Source: an uncultured Eubacteriales bacterium
GTDB lineage: Bacteria > Bacillota > Clostridia > Oscillospirales > Acutalibacteraceae
Assembly: GCA_934457115.1 (NCBI GenBank)
Contig: CAKSHI010000003.1
Location: forward strand, 1 to 64,000
Direction: 5' to 3'
Length of the DNA stretch: 64,000 nt
A model generated the notes under the pieces. It had not been told where the DNA came from. It did no database searches and worked only from the letters and a program-made list of their open reading frames with translations. The first letter of the stretch is position 1, and each line of letters starts with the position of its first letter. This document shows, piece after piece, positions 33,567-41,951 of this stretch. The translations under genes and the position numbers were made by a program.

Positions 33567-33876
33567 TCAAAATTCCTCCAATCTTGTCCGGATGATCCAG
33601 CACATAAACCTTCACACCTATTTGTCTTAGTTGGTTGTGGCGATGGACTTGAATGGGACGTGGCTTCTCACCTGGGCGCTTCACTTCCACAAAGCCAATC
33701 TTCCCGTCAGGTATAATGACGATGCGGTCGGGCCACCCTACGGTGCCAGAAATCCACTTCTCACATAAGCCGCCACGCTTTTTTACTTCATCAATTAACT
33801 GCTTTTCTACTTCACGTTCTCTCACGGCTTCCTCCATCAAAAATTTATGAGGTGCAGGTCGTGAATGTCTTTTCAT
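33547..33876 (-). CDS. VRR-NUC domain nuclease
   Basis: The 109-residue protein is a minimal VRR-NUC nuclease of the PD-(D/E)XK superfamily: EVEKQLIDEVKKRGG near residue 22, GWPDRIVII near 47 with the catalytic Asp, and FVEVKRPGE near 62 with the E-x-K pair. Such single-domain forms sit in phage replication modules beside SNF2 helicases and probably process branched DNA. It overlaps the helicase start. The true start may be the ATG at 33837. Confidence 0.87.
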   Translation of the reverse strand: MKRHSRPAPHKFLMEEAVREREVEKQLIDEVKKRGGLCEKWISGTVGWPDRIVIIPDGKIGFVEVKRPGEKPRPIQVHRHNQLRQIGVKVYVLDHPDKIGGILNDLQST

Positions 33877-34062
33877 AAACTCTTCTATAGGGCTTTTTTA
33901 TATAAAAATCTCTCTATAGGGACTTTTATATATAGACCTACACGACCTGCACTTTTAATAATTTCAAAATAGAAAAAGTTTAGATTTAGCCTTCACGACT
34001 TACACTTTTACTGTTTTCTATCCATATCTTTTACAAATGACCTGCACGTGCTGCACTTATCC
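33849..34062. repeat. Iteron-like repeats between VRR-NUC and primase genes
   Basis: The word GTGCAGGTCGTGAA occurs at 33852-33865. Close versions on the other strand lie at 33938-33956 and 33991-34012, with a further relative at 34041-34058. A second word, CTATAGGG(G/A)CTTTT followed by TATATA, occurs twice at 33885-33904 and 33914-33934. The spacer has no gene. Position next to the primase suggests a replication origin or a replication-protein binding site. Confidence 0.5.
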
Positions 34063-36357
34063 AGGGAAGTCCTGTCCATCTTTCAAACCGATACCCATGA
34101 CCAGAATACCTTTGTTTGTCTTGCGCTTATTGAAGCCCGCCTTCTCCATCGAACTATAGAAGTCGGATGTGCTTCGGATGTACTCACCATTCAAAGTGCA
34201 ATGCGCTCGATACGCCTGGTAGAGTTCTCCTGATTTGGCAGTGAACGTCTTATCAACATCGTAACATTCCTCAATGAACTGGCCCAGCCAATCGTTATCC
34301 TCGCGGTAGCTTTCGATAGCATCTTCCACCACCTTTGGCTGCTTGGTTTTGAAGTCGGCAGCGATTGCCTTACGTGCACCTTCGATGATCCAGCTCATGA
34401 TGTAACCGCCAGCATTGTCATAAAGGTAGTCAGCGTAGTTCTTGATATCAGACGCTCCGGTAATCTTCGCATTGAAGGGAATGACGACAAGACGACGCCA
34501 GATACCATCATCGTTTGCACCTACCTTTGGCAGGTGATTGGTATAAAGCACCAACGTATGCGATGGCACAAATGAGAACGGATCTTTGTATTTCTTTTCC
34601 GCCTGGATTTCATCTGTGGAACATAGTTGTTTTACCGTTGCGGTATTGAGTCTCATGCCCTCTTCCATCTCGGATGCAATGATGAGGCGCCTTCCCTTAA
34701 GCTCTGCCATTTCCGGCTTTACATTTCTCTTACAGTTCATGGTCAGAGCTTCTGCCGAAATCTTTCCTGCATAATTGCCAAGCACGCGATAAATCGTATT
34801 CCAGAAGGTGGACTTACCATTGGCACCACCGCCGTAAGCAATGATCATGTGCTCCTGGAACACCTTACCTACTGCTGCCACACCAACGGTCTGTTGAACA
34901 TACTCTATCAGCTCTTGATCTCCAACAAAGAAGGTATTCAGTGTATCTTCCCATATGGTTTTCCCTACTTCGGATGGCGCACAAGCTGTGATCTTTGTAA
35001 TCAGATCCTCAGGATTATGTTCCCTTACTCCGGCCATACCTTTTTCCATATCAAGGGTTGATTCCGGCGTATTGATTAAGAACGGATTCTTATCGAGTTC
35101 CGATACATTGATGGCGAGCATAGGCTTTGCAGCATTTAATGTAGAAACGATGTACTTGTAATCTCTGCGCTTCTGCACAAACTTAAGATACGTTTGGGCT
35201 CCAAGAAGCATGAAATATAACTTCATAAGCTTCGGAGTGTCGCACGCCTTTTCCAGCGCTTTGCCACCTGCCCTTGCTGCCACTTCATCAACACCTGCTG
35301 CAATCAAAGCGTTCACTGCTGATTCCACCGTATCCTGTGCATCTGCAAGCTGCAAATCCAAGAACTCCTATGTGGTACCAACCTCTAACTGCTTATCTTC
35401 ACGCCAGCAATCTCCGTCGTAACGAAGATAATCTGTCGCTGTTGTGAATTTGAGCTCATTGCCATATTCACGAGTCAGCATCTTGGCTTCACCGATATCA
35501 GAGTAATCCTCCGGCTTCATACCAGCTGTTCCAAATTCATCGTTGTACTCTTCTGGTGGCACATAACCATCTGAAGTCATAACTTTCGTTGTGTAAAAAT
35601 GAGTGGCACTGTTCCAAATGGTAGCGACCTCATCTTTTGGAAGCGGCGGATCACACTTGTTCACATATTCCATAAATACCTGGAAGGAACGATCATCAGA
35701 TAATCCATACTTTTTCAAGATTCGACCTGCATAATGGCTCAGTGTCTTATTACGACTTCCTTCTAAAATTGGACCCGAATGTGCTGGAGCATCAAACTCC
35801 TCGTCCTCCTCCGGAGTACCCGGCACCAAGTCTCCGTCAGACAAATCGTCCATAATGCTCATCCAACCTTCATGCCAGGTTACTTCTGATACATCACAAC
35901 CAAATAAGAATCTTGCAGCGTCCAGTGCATTTCCATCGAAGAATGGGTACTTCTTATAAAGAACTTCCTTTACATTTGCATACTCATCTGCGTTATTAAT
36001 TGCTTCCACTGGAAAAATCACATGGAATCTAGGTGCTGCCGGGTGCGATCCCTTTGTCAACATATGATGGCGACTCGCTACCAGGCAATAATCGATGTCT
36101 GGAAACATCTCATCCATCTTGGCTTCTGTAATGAACTCCGATGAATCATAGGTGTGGTCGTTATCCACGTCCATGACGATGGCATTCGAAGTCACGAAAT
36201 TGTCCTTGCTTCTATAGTTACCTTTATACTCAGCGCAAACATGATCTTTTTTGACCGCTTCCTGGAGAACATCAGGACTATCTACTTCCACCCTGTGTGG
36301 ATAGTCGCAGTTAGATTTATTCCCGGTGCAGTCGGCTGTGTAAATAACAAAATTCAT
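34057..36357 (-). pseudogene. Phage primase-helicase (D5/SF3 type) split by an in-frame TAG
   Basis: Two consecutive frames belong to one gene. The N-terminal part (to 35368) is primase-like, with SNAIVMDVDNDHTYD near residue 65 and a PriCT-like region. The C-terminal part (from 35367) is a superfamily 3 helicase with Walker A GGGANGKSTFWN, MAELKGRRLIIASE and HTLVLYTNHLP. Between them the reading frame is kept but broken by a single TAG (35368-35370) in a stretch reading LEVGTT-stop-EFLDLQLADA. I take the full start as the ATG at 36357, 10 bases after GGAGG. One base change restores a 766-residue protein. Confidence 0.85.
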
Positions 36358-36359
36358 AT

Positions 36360-36803
36360 TTAACATTCCTCCTGCAATCTCTCTGGCCTAATCTCCAGAG
36401 CTCTGTTTGTTTCGCTACACGAACTATTGAAATATCTGATTTTCTTCCCGTGTCTCTTGGCTTTTGCTATCTCAGCGCACATGCCTGCACTAGCCTCTTC
36501 ACCAAATACCCACAGCTCGTCACACTTTCCAAGCAGCACCATATCCATAAACATGGCCAGCTCTCGTTCCGACTCTTCCTTCATATAAAGAGGAAGCAGT
36601 AAATGTGGCGCGAGTGGTATGGCATCCTGGTCCACTTAGAATCGGCTGTATCGTTTCGCTGCTTCTGTATTGGTAACAACATCACCGGAATACTTGGAGC
36701 AGATATAGACAAGCGGCAGATACTTCTTCTTACATGCCTTCGCGATTGCTTCAGCTGCAGTTGGATCAGGATAGCCTTCCTGATTAAGTCCAAATACGCT
36801 CAT
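36360..36803 (-). pseudogene. DUF4406 protein split by an in-frame TAA
   Basis: The gene encodes a nucleoside 2-deoxyribosyltransferase-like DUF4406 protein common in phages: YICSKYSGDVVTNTEAAKRYSRF, then a TAA stop at 36636-36638, then VDQDAIPLAPHLLLPLYM and FGEEASAGMCAEIAKAKRHGKKIRYF in the same frame. The two halves together cover the whole family domain. The start is the ATG at 36803 behind AAAGGAG. Its stop lies just before the primase start. Confidence 0.82.
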
Positions 36804-36850
36804 GGCTCTCACTCTCCTTTCGTTAAAAGATAGAAGTTTTACCTTCTTCA

Positions 36851-37107
36851 ACTTCCTAAGGGGAATTGGTCACCCAGATTCCGGCGCTTTTCAAAAATTT
36901 CTAAAAAAAATATGTCAGGTACGAATCGCTTCCTTATATAAGCGAAACAGCCTGACATTTTTATTTTCACAAAACCCGGAATTTCATCTCGCACTTTCCC
37001 TTAGGTAGTTAGAAGGACATGAGGCACCGGTCAAAAAGAAAATTTAAAAAGTTTTCAAAAAATCCGGAATCCACTCCTTCGAATCCCCTTAGGAAGTTAG
37101 AAAGGCA
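36851..37107. promoter_or_regulatory. Divergent control region with three copies of a ~40-bp element
   Basis: A CCGGAAT...CCCTTAGG-AGTTAGAAGG element occurs at 36976-37017 and 37064-37105, and inverted at 36851-36884. One copy faces the minus operon (DUF4406) and two face the plus operon. This suggests binding sites of one regulator or repeated leader elements for both directions. Confidence 0.55.
36910..36966 (+). terminator. Hairpin terminator inside the divergent region
   Basis: ATGTCAGG pairs with CCTGACAT, and inside it CGCTT pairs with AAGCG; TTTTTATTTT follows. It could attenuate the plus-strand operon. Confidence 0.7.
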
Positions 37108-37137
37108 GAAAGCCAATCGGAAAGCGAGGTTAAGAAG

Positions 37138-37296
37138 ATGACAAACACAAGAGATTCTGCCAGTCCTATTGATGCAGTTGATGAAGAGCTTATTGACACG
37201 CTCATTGCCATCAGTGTCGTAGCAAAAAGACTGGCAGCCAAACTAAGACAATCTACTGAAAATCAAAGAGAAAGTGAGGAACCCGAAAATGAGTAA
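37138..37296 (+). CDS. Small phage protein, first gene of the plus-strand replication operon
   Basis: This 52-residue frame starts with ATG at 37138 and ends at TAA 37294-37296. The protein (MTNTRDSASPIDAVDEELI, then AISVVAKRLAAKLRQ) is helical and charged, of unknown function. The following gene begins inside its last codons with an 8-base overlap, the same arrangement as the next gene pair, which supports it as real. Confidence 0.6.
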   Translation: MTNTRDSASPIDAVDEELIDTLIAISVVAKRLAAKLRQSTENQRESEEPENE

Positions 37297-37636
37297 GATG
37301 TCGAATTTAGACCTTGTCCTTGATGAGATGATCACCGCTGGGCAGAAAATGATTGATGCAGCTACTGCATTAAAAGAAATGTTCTCAGAAACTGCTCCTG
37401 AAATGAGCAAGGTTGAAACAAAAACAAAAAAGAAAGAAGTACCTGCAATGGAAGCCGAAGTTAAGAAATACTCCTTCCAGGAAGTCCGCGGAATCATGGC
37501 TTCACTTGCTGGTAAGGGTAAGAAAGCTGAAGCAAAGGCCCTCTTAACCAAATATGGTGCTAGTCGCCTGAGTGATGTGAAAGAGGAAGATTATCCTGCT
37601 TTAGTGGCTGAGGCCGAGGTAATTGCCAATGGCTAA
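37289..37636 (+). CDS. Phage replication-module protein of unknown function
   Basis: The 115-residue Lys/Glu/Ala-rich protein has an N-terminal helix (NLDLVLDEMITAGQKMIDAATALKEM), a Lys-rich linker and a C-terminal part YSFQEVRGIMASLAGKGKKAEAKALLTKYGASRLSDV that recalls a domain found beside DUF2800 in clostridial phages. I set the start at the ATG 37289 rather than the GTG at 37274. It overlaps both neighbours by 8 bases. Confidence 0.75.
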   Translation: MSKMSNLDLVLDEMITAGQKMIDAATALKEMFSETAPEMSKVETKTKKKEVPAMEAEVKKYSFQEVRGIMASLAGKGKKAEAKALLTKYGASRLSDVKEEDYPALVAEAEVIANG

Positions 37637-38750
37637 GCACGCATTCCTCTCCGCATCAGCTTCGCATCGGTGGATCAACTGTCCACCTTCTGCAAAGCTC
37701 TGTGAAGGAATCAAAGATGAGTCCTCACCCTATGCGCAAGAAGGTACCGACTGTCATGAGCTTTGTGCCTACCTGGTAGAAAAGGCGCTGGGACGTGATG
37801 TAGAAGATCCAACAGAGAACCTTACTTATTACAGTGGTGAGATGCAAAACTGTGCGGAAGAATACAGAGATTATGTTCTGGAGCAATTCGAACGTTCCAA
37901 GAAATTCTGTAGTGACCCTATGGTATTCATTGAACAGAGACTTGACTTCTCTCGCTGGGTTGAGAACGGATTCGGAACTGGCGACTGCGTCATCATTGCA
38001 GATGAAGTTCTCCACATTATTGATTACAAGCATGGTCTTGGAGTCCTTGTGTAATCCGAAGGTAACAGTCAGATGATGTGCTATGCGCTTGGTGCTCTGG
38101 AAGCTTTCGATGACTTGTATGATATCAGCACTATCGAAATGACAATCTTCCAGCCACGAAGAGAAAACGTATCTACCAGCTCCATCAGCAAAGAGGATCT
38201 TCTTAAATGGGCTGAGGATGTATTGAAACCTACCGCTGCCCTCGCTTATGAAGGCAAAGGTGAATTTAAGGCTGGTAACCACTGCCAGTTCTGCAAAGTA
38301 AAAGCTACTTGTAGAAAGCGCGCAGAAACTAACCTTGAACTTGCAAAGTACGATTTCGAGATGCCTGCTACCCTTGATGATTTCGAGATTGCAGCAATTC
38401 TTCCAAGAATCGACCAGCTGATTTCCTGGGAAAATGACATCAAAGATTACGCACTGACACAAGCACAATCTGGAACCCACTATGATGGTTTCAAAATCGT
38501 AGAAGGCAGAAGCAACCGTAAATACACTGACGACGACGCTGTCGCAGAAGCGGTAACCGCTGCTGGATACGATCCATATGAAAAGAGGCTTCTTGGTATT
38601 ACTGCCATGAGCTCACTGCTTGGAAAGAAGCAGTTTGAACAATTGTTAGGTGAACTTGTTTATAAGCCACCAGGCAAACCTGCTCTTGTTCCTGAGTCTG
38701 ATAAAAGACCAGCAATGAACACTGCAGCAGATGATTTTAATGACAATTAA
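37629..38750 (+). pseudogene. DUF2800 phage nuclease-like protein split by an in-frame TAA
   Basis: The gene encodes a DUF2800 protein, a RecB/Cas4-like phage nuclease family: HAFLSASASHRWINCPPSA at the start, GTGDCVIIADEVLHIIDYKHGLGVLV near residue 117, then TAA at 38052-38054, then SEGNSQMMCYALGAL in the same frame and a Cys cluster CQFCKVKATCRKRAE. The two halves read together give a full-length protein of about 373 residues. The ATG at 37629 overlaps the preceding gene by 8 bases. The expected residue at the stop is often Glu, one base away. Confidence 0.85.
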
Positions 38751-38765
38751 CAGGAGGAAAATATT

Positions 38766-39329
38766 ATGTCTAAGATCGCAAACCCTACAAAAGTTATCAC
38801 AGGAGTAAACACAAGATGGTCATACGCTAACGTGTGGGACCCTAAGTCAATCAATGGAGGCGCACCAAAGTACAGCGTTTCTCTTATCATTCCAAAATCA
38901 GATACCGTAACCGTAAACAAGATTAAAGCCGCAATCCAGGCAGCCTACGAGGAAGGTGAATCCAAGCTTAAGGGAACTGCTAAGGTTTGTCCTGCACTTG
39001 ATGTTATCAAGACTCCTCTTCGTGACGGAGACAAGGAGCGTCCTGGTGATGAAGCTTACAAGGACAGCTACTTCATCAACGCTAACTCTGCTACTGCCCC
39101 TGGTATTGTAGATGCAGATCGTCAGCAGATCATTGATCGTTCCGAAGTTTACAGCGGCGTGTACGGCCGTGCTTCCATTAACCTGTACGCTTTCAATTCC
39201 AACGGTAATCGTGGAATCGCCTGCGGACTTAACAACCTTCAGAAGATTCGTGATGGTGAGCCTCTTGGCGGTAAGCCTAGAGCTGAGGATGATTTCGCTA
39301 CAGAAGAGGATGACGATTTCTTAAGCTAA
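38766..39329 (+). CDS. DUF2815 phage protein (single-stranded DNA-binding-like)
   Basis: The 187-residue protein matches the DUF2815 family: WSYANVWDPKSINGGAPKYSVSLIIPKSD near residue 18, YFINANS near 98 and a C-terminal acidic tail ending EEDDDFLS, which is typical of SSB-like proteins that bind partners by their tails. Members are encoded between DUF2800 and the polymerase gene in many phages, as here. AGGAGG precedes the ATG. It appears intact. Confidence 0.88.
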   Translation: MSKIANPTKVITGVNTRWSYANVWDPKSINGGAPKYSVSLIIPKSDTVTVNKIKAAIQAAYEEGESKLKGTAKVCPALDVIKTPLRDGDKERPGDEAYKDSYFINANSATAPGIVDADRQQIIDRSEVYSGVYGRASINLYAFNSNGNRGIACGLNNLQKIRDGEPLGGKPRAEDDFATEEDDDFLS

Positions 39330-39402
39330 TCTGCAACAAATAAACCTGGCTGGCAGTGGAATAACTACTGCCAGTCATCTTAGAAAAATGAGGTGAAATA
39401 TA

Positions 39403-39588
39403 ATGACAAATTATCAAGAATTAATGTTATCAGTTTGCTTTGGCGCCACAATGGGATACCTTCTCTTTGGACTCGGAATGATGATCCATGAAGCTGTCTA
39501 CTTTATCAAAAAGAAAGTCAAAGCTCATAAGGAAAAGAAAAATCAGCAGAATGCTGATGACAATGAAAGGACAGGTGACAATCAATGA
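39403..39588 (+). CDS. Small single-span membrane protein
   Basis: The 61-residue protein has one membrane segment (VCFGATMGYLLFGLGMMIHEAVYFI) followed by a Lys-rich and then polar tail. The ATG follows GAGGTG. Its stop overlaps the start of the next gene (ATGA). Function unknown; it lies in the phage replication operon between DUF2815 and the polymerase. Confidence 0.7.
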   Translation: MTNYQELMLSVCFGATMGYLLFGLGMMIHEAVYFIKKKVKAHKEKKNQQNADDNERTGDNQ

Positions 39589-39782
39589 GTATGGAATTGC
39601 TTAATCAATTCATGAACGATGCTGTAAATTTCACTTTTACTGCTATCGTACTTGCATTAACACTTTTTGCACTAGCTGCTATCTGGAAGTGGCTGATCGG
39701 AGTATCGATTCGCTTCGTACATTGGCTTTGCCCAGGGCTAGTAAGGAAAAAGAAGAACAATTCTTCAGATAGCAAAATTTAA
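39585..39782 (+). CDS. Small single-span membrane protein
   Basis: The 65-residue protein has one long hydrophobic helix (NFTFTAIVLALTLFALAAIWKWLIG) and a basic tail. It overlaps the gene before it by four bases. Function unknown. Confidence 0.7.
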   Translation: MSMELLNQFMNDAVNFTFTAIVLALTLFALAAIWKWLIGVSIRFVHWLCPGLVRKKKNNSSDSKI

Positions 39783-39838
39783 CATGTGGGCGGCAGTACA
39801 TATCGTGCTGCTGCCTATTTTTATAAAGGAGTAAACAC

Positions 39839-41830
39839 ATGGAAAAGATAAAAGAAATGTCCATCGACTTAGAAACTTACAGCGATGTTGATATAAAAAA
39901 ATCCGGCGTATACAAATATGCCGAATCTGAGAATTTTGAAATACTATTATTTGCAGTCTCCATCAATGGTGGCGATGTCATCGTATATGACTTAGCCTGC
40001 GGCGATGTTCTTCCTGATGAGATTCTGGATGCTATTGTCAGCGATGACATAATCAAATGGGCCTTCAATGCTTCCTTCGAACGCATCTGTCTCTCCTACT
40101 GGATGAAGCGTAACTACCCTGGCCGTTTCTGCAGTTACAGCATCCCTGAAGATACTGTCGGCAATTACCTTGATCCTGCTTCTTGGCGCTGCACAATGAT
40201 CTGGAGTGCCTACATGGGACTTCCACTTTCACTTGAAGGTGTCGGTGCTGTACTTGGCCTTAAGGATCAGAAAATGAAGGAAGGCAAAGATCTCATCCGC
40301 TACTTCTGCGTTCCATGCAAACCTACCAAATCCAATGGTGGCAGGACCAGAAACCTTCCCATGCATTCACCGGAGAAATGGTCTGTTTTCAAGTCATACA
40401 ACAAACGTGACGTTGAAGTCGAAATGGGCATCAAAGGCAAACCCCATAAGTTTCCCGTACCAGACTTCGTATGGGATGAATATCACCTGGACCAGGAAAT
40501 CAATGATCGCGGTATCCTTGTTGACCTGCAAGTGGTAGACAACGCTATTACTTTTGACGAACGTTCCAAAGCAACTATCGCAGATGAGATGCGCGGCCTT
40601 ACGGATATCGATAATCCAAACAGTGTGCCACAGATGAAGTCCTGGTTATCTGATCAGGGAATTGAAGTAGAATCACTTGGTAAGAAGGCCATTGCTAAAA
40701 TGATCAAAGATGCTCCGGAAGATTTAGCACAGGTCCTCTCCCTTCGTCAGCAACTTGCAAAGAGCTCTGTCAAAAAATATCAGGCCATGCAAAATGCTGC
40801 CTGCAATGATCATCGTACTAGAGGTATGTTCCAATTCTACGGTGCCAATCGTACCGGTCGCTGGGCAGGCCGCTTGATCCAGTTACAGAACCTTCCTCAA
40901 AACCACATGGATGATCTGGACGCTGCAAGAGAACTTGTCCGCATTGGCGATTATGATTCCTTGTCTATGTTATATGATGATATCCCAGATACACTCTCCC
41001 AACTTATCCGCACTGCCTTCATTGCAAAGCCTGGATACAAATTCTATGTGGCGGACTTTAGCGCAATCGAAGCTCGTGTCATTGCTCACCTTGCCGGAGA
41101 ATCATGGCGTGCAGAGGTATTCAAAAATGGTGGTGACATTTACTGTGCGAGTGCCAGTCAGATGTTCCATGTACCGGTTGAAAAACATGGCATCAACGGT
41201 CACCTTCGTCAAAAAGGTAAGATTGCGGAGCTGGCTCTTGGCTACGGCGGCAGTGTCGGCGCACTGAAGGCAATGGGTGCCTTGGAAATGGGGCTTACCG
41301 AAGATGAGCTCCAACCGCTGGTAGACGCCTGGAGGCAGTCCAATCCAAATATCGTAGCTCTCTGGTGGGACCTCGATACAGACATCAAAAATGCAATCAA
41401 GATGCATTGCAGCACTGCCTCACACGGTATCAAGTTCACATGGCGCAGTGGCATGTTATTCATTGCTCTTCCATCCGGCAGAAAACTCACTTACGTCAAA
41501 CCTCGTATTGGCGAGAACAAGTTCGGTGGTGAGTCCGTAACTTATGAAGGCATCGGCGCTACCAAGAAATGGGAACGCATGGAAAGCTACGGACCTAAAT
41601 TTGTCGAGAATGTGGTACAAGCCATCTCCAGGGACCTTCTGATGAATGCTATGAAGAACCTGCCCGGTGCACTTATCTGTGGGCACGTCCATGACGAGCT
41701 TCTTATCGAGTGCAAGGTGACCACGCCACTCGATGACGTATGCAAAGCTATGGCGCATAACCCAGAATGGTTCCCGGACATTTTACTTCGTGCGGACGGT
41801 TATATCACATCATTTTATAAAAAGGACTAA
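39839..41830 (+). CDS. Phage family A DNA polymerase
   Basis: The 663-residue enzyme has an N-terminal 3'-5' exonuclease region (MSIDLETYSDVDI, with DLE as Exo I, and KWAFNASFER as Exo II) and a complete polymerase domain: motif A DFSAIEARVIAHLAGE near residue 407, motif B KIAELALGYGGSVGAL near 462 and motif C HVHDELLIE near 617. It lacks the 5' nuclease of cellular Pol I. No in-frame stop interrupts it, unlike its neighbours. Confidence 0.94.
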   Translation: MEKIKEMSIDLETYSDVDIKKSGVYKYAESENFEILLFAVSINGGDVIVYDLACGDVLPDEILDAIVSDDIIKWAFNASFERICLSYWMKRNYPGRFCSYSIPEDTVGNYLDPASWRCTMIWSAYMGLPLSLEGVGAVLGLKDQKMKEGKDLIRYFCVPCKPTKSNGGRTRNLPMHSPEKWSVFKSYNKRDVEVEMGIKGKPHKFPVPDFVWDEYHLDQEINDRGILVDLQVVDNAITFDERSKATIADEMRGLTDIDNPNSVPQMKSWLSDQGIEVESLGKKAIAKMIKDAPEDLAQVLSLRQQLAKSSVKKYQAMQNAACNDHRTRGMFQFYGANRTGRWAGRLIQLQNLPQNHMDDLDAARELVRIGDYDSLSMLYDDIPDTLSQLIRTAFIAKPGYKFYVADFSAIEARVIAHLAGESWRAEVFKNGGDIYCASASQMFHVPVEKHGINGHLRQKGKIAELALGYGGSVGALKAMGALEMGLTEDELQPLVDAWRQSNPNIVALWWDLDTDIKNAIKMHCSTASHGIKFTWRSGMLFIALPSGRKLTYVKPRIGENKFGGESVTYEGIGATKKWERMESYGPKFVENVVQAISRDLLMNAMKNLPGALICGHVHDELLIECKVTTPLDDVCKAMAHNPEWFPDILLRADGYITSFYKKD

Positions 41831-41898
41831 GAGAAAAGCAGCGCTGGCATTATCCAGTGCTGCTTTTGAGCTATTGTTCGCGATTGAGTATATTTGTA

Positions 41899-41927
41899 TT
41901 GATTCTTGTCCTACTTTAGTATATACT
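41899..41927 (+). promoter_or_regulatory. Promoter of the methyltransferase operon
   Basis: TTGATT, 17 bases, TATACT, 25 bases before the methyltransferase start. The spacer holds CTTGTCC, a partial match to the TTGTCCGC operators of the XRE gene at 50.4 kb. Confidence 0.6.
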
Positions 41928-41951
41928 TTTTAATGAAAGGAAGGTGCAACC

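Noticed and set aside
34586..35422. Plus-strand frames across the primase-helicase region
   Set aside because: Shadow frames opposite a clear helicase; they lack ribosome binding sites and family motifs.
34057..38750. Alternative genetic code in the phage genes
   Set aside because: Stops of different type (TAA, TAG, and TGA in the SymE gene) are involved, other genes use TAA normally, and no suppressor tRNA is seen in the window; plain nonsense mutation is simpler.
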